Shown: piece after piece, positions 58,240 through 64,000 of the stretch
Layout: each line of letters starts with the position of its first letter
Numbering within the stretch: the first letter of the stretch is position 1
Source: Amoebophrya sp. A120
Lineage: Eukaryota; Sar; Dinophyceae; Syndiniales; Amoebophryaceae
Assembly: GCA_905178155.1 (NCBI GenBank)
Contig: CAJINV010000004.1
Coordinates: 4,706,518-4,770,517 of the forward strand
Length of the DNA: 64,000 nucleotides
Direction of reading: 5' to 3'
Position numbers and translations under genes: made by a program
The notes under the pieces: model-generated
Told to the model about the DNA's origin: nothing
The model's database searches: none
Seen by the model: only the letters and a program-made list of their open reading frames with translations

Positions 58240-60190
58240 ACTATGAAGATGCCGCAACTTCTGTAGCGGTTGCTTGTAGAAGAAGAATGATAAAAGTAGC
58301 TCGAGCTCGAGCAGGCAGAAAAAAATTAAAAATGTATGGATTCAAATGCAAAGACTTGTACAAATGTAGCTGGGACAGTACCAGTAGGAGGAGAAAACGA
58401 AAACCTGCGACTATTGCAGACGGTGGCCGAAAATGACTATTTCAAAATGTACACGTTTCCGTTTCGCGCTGCTAAAAGATTAGATTGTCCCTGAAGTAAT
58501 ATCAACGTCCATAACTTCCATTTTGCAGATAGAACAAACAATGCCAAGTTTAAGAATTATTCCAAGCGAAGAGAAATTAAGATCGATTCCAATATTATAC
58601 TGAGTTTCAGCAAATTTTACAAAAAGCCGGCACGATTTCACGTGCTGTGCGATGTAGTTCTTATCAGACTTTACCCTGTTGAAGGAAAAGCTTCGAAAAC
58701 TAAATTCAAGTTTCAACCGTGCATTGCACGGATTGACCCGAAGAAGTTTCGCAGACACAGATAGCAATCCAAGATGAAAGGTTTCAAACAATTTCCAAAT
58801 CAAGTTTGCAATACAAAAACTTAAACTTGTATTTGCTTAGTGTTGATGAATATTCTTAATTCCAATTTCCAATTTAGCATACCTCTACTAAAAGCAGACT
58901 CATCTCCTACCGCTGCCGGGGTTCATTCTCGTACGGTGCTCATGCGCAGGGAGAGAAGAACATGTGGCGCCCGTAGTGGAGAAGCAGAAAAACGACCTAG
59001 AATTGAACTCAGATGATTTCAAGCAACGATAAGATTTGGCGGAATTTTGCGAATGTTGTAAATAAGTCGCACGCTTCAGCAGCTTGAGAAGCACCAACGA
59101 ATTGTACCAAAAGCCTGAAACCCTGTTTGTACTGTACCGTAGCGACCTAGGTAATCAACTTGAACTTTGAATGACCGGACTCAAGTTTATTTTCAAAAAA
59201 ATCTTTCAACGCGAAAAAGCAACTGAAACGTAATAAAAACTCACAACTCAATAGGCAGTCGATGAGCGTGGGAGCTAAACCTGTGATATTCCATGTTGTA
59301 AATCAAGCGAATAATACAACGGCGACAAAAAACTCCAGAAGTGTATACAGGTGCTACTATATGCACCAGTTGCTGCACAGCAGTAAGTCGCTGCAACAAC
59401 GCTTTTGTTCTGTCTAGGTGTTTCCAGTAACGCAGGTGCTTTCCTGGTCGTAGTTTCTTTGGTTTGATAAGTGCAGTTGCCGCCAGCGGCACGTCTTTAC
59501 TGTCGAGTAACGAGAGAGTAGTAGGTTTTTACGCAAATTGATAATGGTGCTCCAAGGTGTCTGTGGCCTGCTTAAACTTACTTCTTCCGGAATTTGAACT
59601 GTTTTGCAGCAAAGCGGCTTCGCCATCGTTGTGGTTCATCTGGAGATTGAGAGAACACGTTTTTTGCTTCTCAAACCGAAAAATCCGAAGGGTACTATTT
59701 TTTCAAAGTGGAATTATTTATGTCATTATGACGCAACTCTGATTCTATTTTTCAATCCTGAAGTTGTCTGCAGTGGCTCTACTTTGTGTAGTTTCGTGGT
59801 TTCGGAACAAAAAACCAAAACTTGGCGCCAACGGTTGCGCCCATTTACTTATTTCCGGGGCATAGCGGCAAGAAGGCGTTCACCGAAGCAACGTCGTCGA
59901 TGAACGAGGGGGCTTGTTGTGCTCTTGTGTAGCTTTTCTTCCAGAGTCCGACAGTTTGAGGATGGCGGCTATCGCGACGCAGCGGTATCGTGATCTTCGG
60001 AGCTAATGATCAAGTTCTTGTAAATGCAACCCTGCTGGACAATCGATATTCGCCAGAAGTAGGGGCTTTTTGTTTTTGACGCAACATTCGTCGCCTGAGA
60101 CCGAGTCGAATTGAAAGCTAAAACGCAAAAGCGGCAGCGGGCGGCCAAACCAACCGTCACAGGAAGCGCTTGGTCAACACTGCCAGCTGC
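58240..60190. other. Gene-free stretch
   Basis: No gene, RNA or introner recognised on either strand; minus-strand frames of 60-107 codons at 58480-59626 have no supporting context. Confidence 0.5.
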
Positions 60191-63100
60191 ATGTCGACTT
60201 CTTCAATGCTGCAGAACAGTTCCAGCAGCGGGCTGTCTCCGGACCGCAACCGAAGCTCTGGAGCTGCAGCTGCAGCAAATATTAAAACGACCATGACCTC
60301 CACAACTTCGCAGCAGCACAAGAAAGACGTGACTCTCCCGCACCCGGGTGCTGTACAACTAGTCCCCGCCCGGTCCGCCAGTCCCACTGCGAGCATCGGC
60401 GTGGCCAACCGGTCTTTCAACTACGGCATCGCGATCTCGCGGTTCTCGGACGCTGCGAAGCTTCTGCCCGCACACCTCGGCCCCGTGTTCGACGGCACAA
60501 AAAAGCAGATCACCTACCGAAAGGAGCTGATCGAAGGTTTGGGCGTATTACCGCACCACGTACAGCACCTGGCAGCTGTTACGACCGCGGCCTCGCCGTC
60601 CTCCGCTTCTGGTTCTTTATCTTCCTCGTCGCCAGCAACAGGAGCGGCAGCCTTACCACCTCGCGTCACCAACATTTTAGTCTACGGAGAAGCCGATGCG
60701 GGGAAGAGCAGCCTAGTGTGGCACGAGAGCGACGGCATTTGCGCCCGGATCGCGCACGCGTATTTGCGGCAAACGACGTTGATCGTGGAATGTGTGGAGC
60801 TGGGGTCGACTTTCGCCACGGATTTGCTGGATCATGTCGTGGTGAAGGGAGGTGGGGTCGATCTGGTGCAGGCCGGAGAAGGGGATGGTAATAAAGCCAA
60901 TAAAGGGCGGATACTTAGAATTTCGGTTCTGCGGTTCACTAAAACTTGAAGTGTAGTACGTTCCTCTGCGCCGTATTTGCTTCTAGAACAAAGATGATGA
61001 GGCTCATCTACAAATTTCATCAGTTTTTAATACTAGCCGCCGCACTTCTTTACTAACGGTACGTACCGCTCTCGCTTTCTCCAATGAAGAAATGCGACTC
61101 AGTTAAATTTCCTCTCAGGTGTTCCTCCCCGCCCGACCGGCGTTCGCGTGTCCAATGTGGAAGACCTGCGGCGCGTGATGCGGCTCGCGCACTGTCGGCG
61201 CGTGTGGAGCGAGACCACGCACGACTCGGCGAAGCGGCGCGCCGTGGCGTTTTCCATGTACACCTCAGAGAATACCAAGATTCGGGTCATTGACTGTCTA
61301 TCACACAGAAAAAAGCAGGCAGGTCATATGTGTAATGCAAAAACACACGCGCAAAAGAAAAAGATCTGCACTGCATGCCTCAAACAGCATGCTATGGGGC
61401 CGTCCATGACAAATTTTTATGTGTAGTTATTTTTGCATTACAAATACGACCTGCCGGCTTTTTTCTCTGGGATACTGACCCAGCTGCGACAAGGACCACT
61501 TGGCGGACCTGGCCGACCTGGATCACTTGTTCGAGCGTCTGAGCCTCGGGCAGCCGGTGCAATTTTCGTCAGATGGTGCGACGACTTCTTCATCTAGCAC
61601 TTCTGGACGGGTTGAGACGCCGTTTCTGGAAACGGTGAAAGAGGGGCTGGCGCGGAATGGACGGACCTTCGCGATCTTGGTCGTTGGAAACAAATCGGAG
61701 GCACTGTATCACAGGAAAAAGTGTTTAAATGAACGGAAAAATTCGAACTTGCAATGCGGTAGGTGCCCGACATGCCCAAATTTATCATGCAACATAGCAT
61801 GCGCGCTAGGTACAATTTGCCATGCATCGCCGCAAACTATGAAAAGAACCGATACCGTTAGCACTACTTTTTGGCGTGATGCACTAATGTCGAAGACCTT
61901 GAAGTTCGCGGAGTTCTGCCACAAAGTGCGGGAGCAGACCAGGTTCCGCTCTGTCGGGTTGCCGACGGTGCGAGTGGTATCCCAGGAAAAAACTGTTTCA
62001 CTGTGACGATTTTGGAAGATCTGCGTCACAAGTTTGTTACACATGACAGAGGAAACTTGTCATGCGTGCTTCCTAAGGGAAAACACAGCCAAAAATCCAA
62101 TGTCTTGCATGTGTAGCAAGACAAACACATTTGCGTTCCGTTCTATGCATCACAAGTTCACAGCGACACAGTTTTTTCTTGTGATGAGTGGCGCTACCGT
62201 TTCAATGTTGCGACCTGCCGGAAGAAAACCCGCGGAACATGGATACAGGTACCTATCTTGACGTGGAAGAGCCCAACTCGTTCGGTCATGTTCTTGGCTC
62301 TTCCTGCATATAAAAATGTGATTGACTTACTTCACACTCACGCACTCTTCTTCCGCTTCCGCATCTAATTTTAAGTTTAGCTCTTTCGCCCCCTGGCCCT
62401 GCAAGAAGATCATCATGATATTATTTTGCTTGCCATGTTGACTCGGACTCCTGAACCTGATGTCATTCTCATTTTCAACAGTCGAACGCGGCGGTATTCT
62501 GTACATGCGGAACCTGCACCGGGAGGAGCACCTGAGCAGCCTGTTGAAGGTGGAACTTTCGGAGCAGCTTTCCTGCTCCGTCGGCGGCAATCCGGGGAAT
62601 GACTTGGTGCTCTGCGGCCTACCGGCTTTTTTGTATCGCATCCGGTTTCTGGCGAAACAGGCTGCGGTAGAACTGGACCCACTGGCCACGGACTCGCACA
62701 AGTACCTGCGCGTCAACGGCATGAAGCAAGCGGGAGTGGGACAAGAACCCATTCTGGTCTATGTTGGGGACCAAATTCAGCTGGCGGAAACGTATTTGCG
62801 GCGCTTAAGCTCAATAAAAAAGAAATTCAATTTATGTAGCTCTCTCAGCTAATTATTTAGTGCAACAAAAGCTATGAATTGTGCATCTACTTCTTGTCTT
62901 TGTTCCGGTCGATGTTATTTCGTTCAAAAATTGCGCACCTGGAGGTGATTTTTATCCACCTGACGAACTAATTAGTAATTCCTCGTTGCAGGAGTTACAA
63001 CGTATCAACAACATCAACATCTATCAAGTATCTGTCTAGGTACTTTTTCGAGTTTTATTTTGGGCAAGAGCGCGGGAAGGACGTGATATTACAGCCGGCC

Positions 63101-64000
63101 CACGCCGAAGATCCGGATAGCATCGGGGAGAAAATTGAGCTGCTGAACTTGATGCAAAGCAAGGAAACCTTCGAGCTGGCCCCGGGTGGTCGCGTGCGCG
63201 TCTTTCCGCACAGTCCGGGGGAACACAAGGCCAAATCGGGTGGAGGTCCACCCACCGTCGCGGGAGTCACGAAGAACACACTCGGCAGAAGCGAGTTCTT
63301 GGCAAAGTGAGATTTTTTATGGACGAATTCTACGATGCCGATCATACGTAAATTAAGTTTAAGAAGAAAAGATTGTATAATATTTGATTTTCCGTGTTGA
63401 CCTTGTATCAGTAGTGATTTTTTCTGCTCGCGTCGTGGCAGGACAAGGGCACTTGATAGTGTGAAATTGAATTTGAAAGTTTTCTGTAAAATACAGGTAC
63501 TACACAATCTGCGACGGGCTGTATTCCGATTCGAACGCGACGGTATCCAAAGTGATCGCCGACGAGACGCTCATTTCCTCAACGTACTCCCACGGAGGAG
63601 GTGTTCTTGCAACGTCCTCGCTCCACGGCGGACCGCCTCCGAAACACCGGCCCGGCGCAGCTCCGACCAGTACCTTCTTACCCACGTCCCGACTGACGAG
63701 TCCCAGTCCGCTATCCTGAGTAAAAACGTACCCACACCATAGTTAGTTGTCATGCAAATCTGCATGCTTAAAATGTTTGTCATGCGGAGCCCTATGAGAA
63801 GCATTTTCTAAGGGTGTTTTGAAATTTGTCATGCTCCAATCAGCATGAGAGACTAGGTCTGTAATGCTGCTGAACTAGCTCAAACAGCACTACACTACGC
63901 GTCCAAATTTGTCATGCGAAACAAGCAAAGTTGGCCGATTTGTCTAGCAGATTTTCCATCTTGACTCTGGTGTGGGGACGTTTTCACTCAGGATATCCGC
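60191..64000 (+). CDS. Divergent kinesin-like protein with FHA-like domain, 3' partial
   Basis: Exons: 60191-60887, 61119-61298, 61480-61705, about 61886-61977, about 62191-62248, 62482-62800, 63040-63306, 63497-63711, then beyond the window. After a Ser/Ala-rich N-terminus, NILVYGEADAGKSSLVWHES occupies the place of a kinesin P-loop (GxxxxGKT/S), followed by GICARIAHAY as in motor domains. The usual switch I NxxSSRSH and switch II DLAGSE are not recognisable (THDSAKRRAVAF and IRVIDCPSCD lie there). KTLKFAEFCHKVRE resembles the end of a motor domain. Then LSCSVGGNPGNDLVLCGLPA and YLRVNGMKQAGVGQEPILVY plus VGDQIQLAE fit an FHA fold, the arrangement seen in kinesin-3. A catalytically inactive motor is inferred. 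The intron at 62801 begins GC rather than GT. Confidence 0.68.
61299..61474 (+). mobile_element. Introner, family J
   Basis: Left tip AGAAAAAAGCAGGCAGGTC; inverted right tip AGAAAAAAGCCGGCAGGTC; both followed by a TGTAATGCAAAA. Near-exact duplication CTGTC/CTGAC (61294-61298, 61475-61479). Splicing joins ATT GAC TGT C to CC AGC TGC in frame. Single copy. Confidence 0.88.
61706..61881 (+). mobile_element. Introner, family E (copy 4)
   Basis: Left tip TATCACAGGAAAAAGTGTTT; inverted right tip ATCACGCCAAAAAGTAGTGC. Direct repeat GCACT at 61701-61705 and 61881-61885 (or CACTG/CACTA outside TAT). Splicing joins GAG GCA CT to A ATG TCG. Confidence 0.88.
61978..62186 (+). mobile_element. Introner, family K (E-like)
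   Basis: Left tip TATCCCAGGAAAAAACTGTT; inverted right tip CATCACAAGAAAAAACTGTG. Exact duplication AGTGG (61973-61977, 62187-62191). Splicing joins GTG CGA GTG G to CG CTA CCG. It shares the AGGAAAAA start with family E. Confidence 0.9.
63712..63995 (+). mobile_element. Introner, family B (copy 3)
   Basis: Left tip TATCCTGAGTAAAAACGTAC; inverted right tip TATCCTGAGTGAAAACGTCC; 284 bp. Exact duplication TCCGC (63707-63711, 63996-64000). The downstream exon lies past the window end. Confidence 0.93.

Overview
The window looks like nuclear DNA of a gene-dense alveolate protist. The best match is a syndinian dinoflagellate parasite such as Amoebophrya. This is inferred from a mixture of ordinary GT-AG introns and many non-canonical introns bounded by inverted and direct repeats (introner elements, described in Amoebophrya), from CPW-WPC, RAP and kinesin genes, and from all recognised genes lying on the + strand. 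No database was searched.

Layout, all on +: (1) 1-5141, a 5'-truncated extracellular discoidin-like protein with seven introners; (2) 5870-9561, a coiled-coil and Ser/Gly-rich protein; (3) 11074-17007, a superfamily 2 helicase; (4) 18156-28797, a giant kinesin; (5) 29458-32607, an intronless RAP-domain protein; (6) 33192-35054 (perhaps longer), an EF-hand-like protein, followed by an assembly gap flanked by a duplicated 399-bp block; (7) 38945-39855, 3' exons of a gene without a visible 5' end; (8) a weak gene ending at 41919; (9) 41984-47246, a secreted protein with a PAN/Apple-like C-terminus; (10) about 49497-53511, a CPW-WPC protein; (11) 54499-58239, an ankyrin-PDZ-like-ankyrin protein; (12) 60191 to the window end, a divergent kinesin-like protein with an FHA-like domain. 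For genes 2, 3, 4, 6, 9 and 11 the exons listed add up to an exact multiple of three with an open frame throughout, which supports the splice model.

The dominant system is a set of 33 introners in about eleven terminal-inverted-repeat families (called A-K here). Most begin TAT/TAC and end ATA, are 125-320 bp long, and are flanked by a 5-bp target-site duplication; I read 27 exact ones. Removing the element plus one copy of the duplication restores the reading frame. Families A and D are spliced in both orientations. Three elements carry extra, mostly GC-rich cargo. All complete copies found lie inside coding genes and none in intergenic DNA. Introners with repeats at their ends are known from Amoebophrya. 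The family relationships, both-orientation splicing, shared internal motif and composite copies are what I would follow up.
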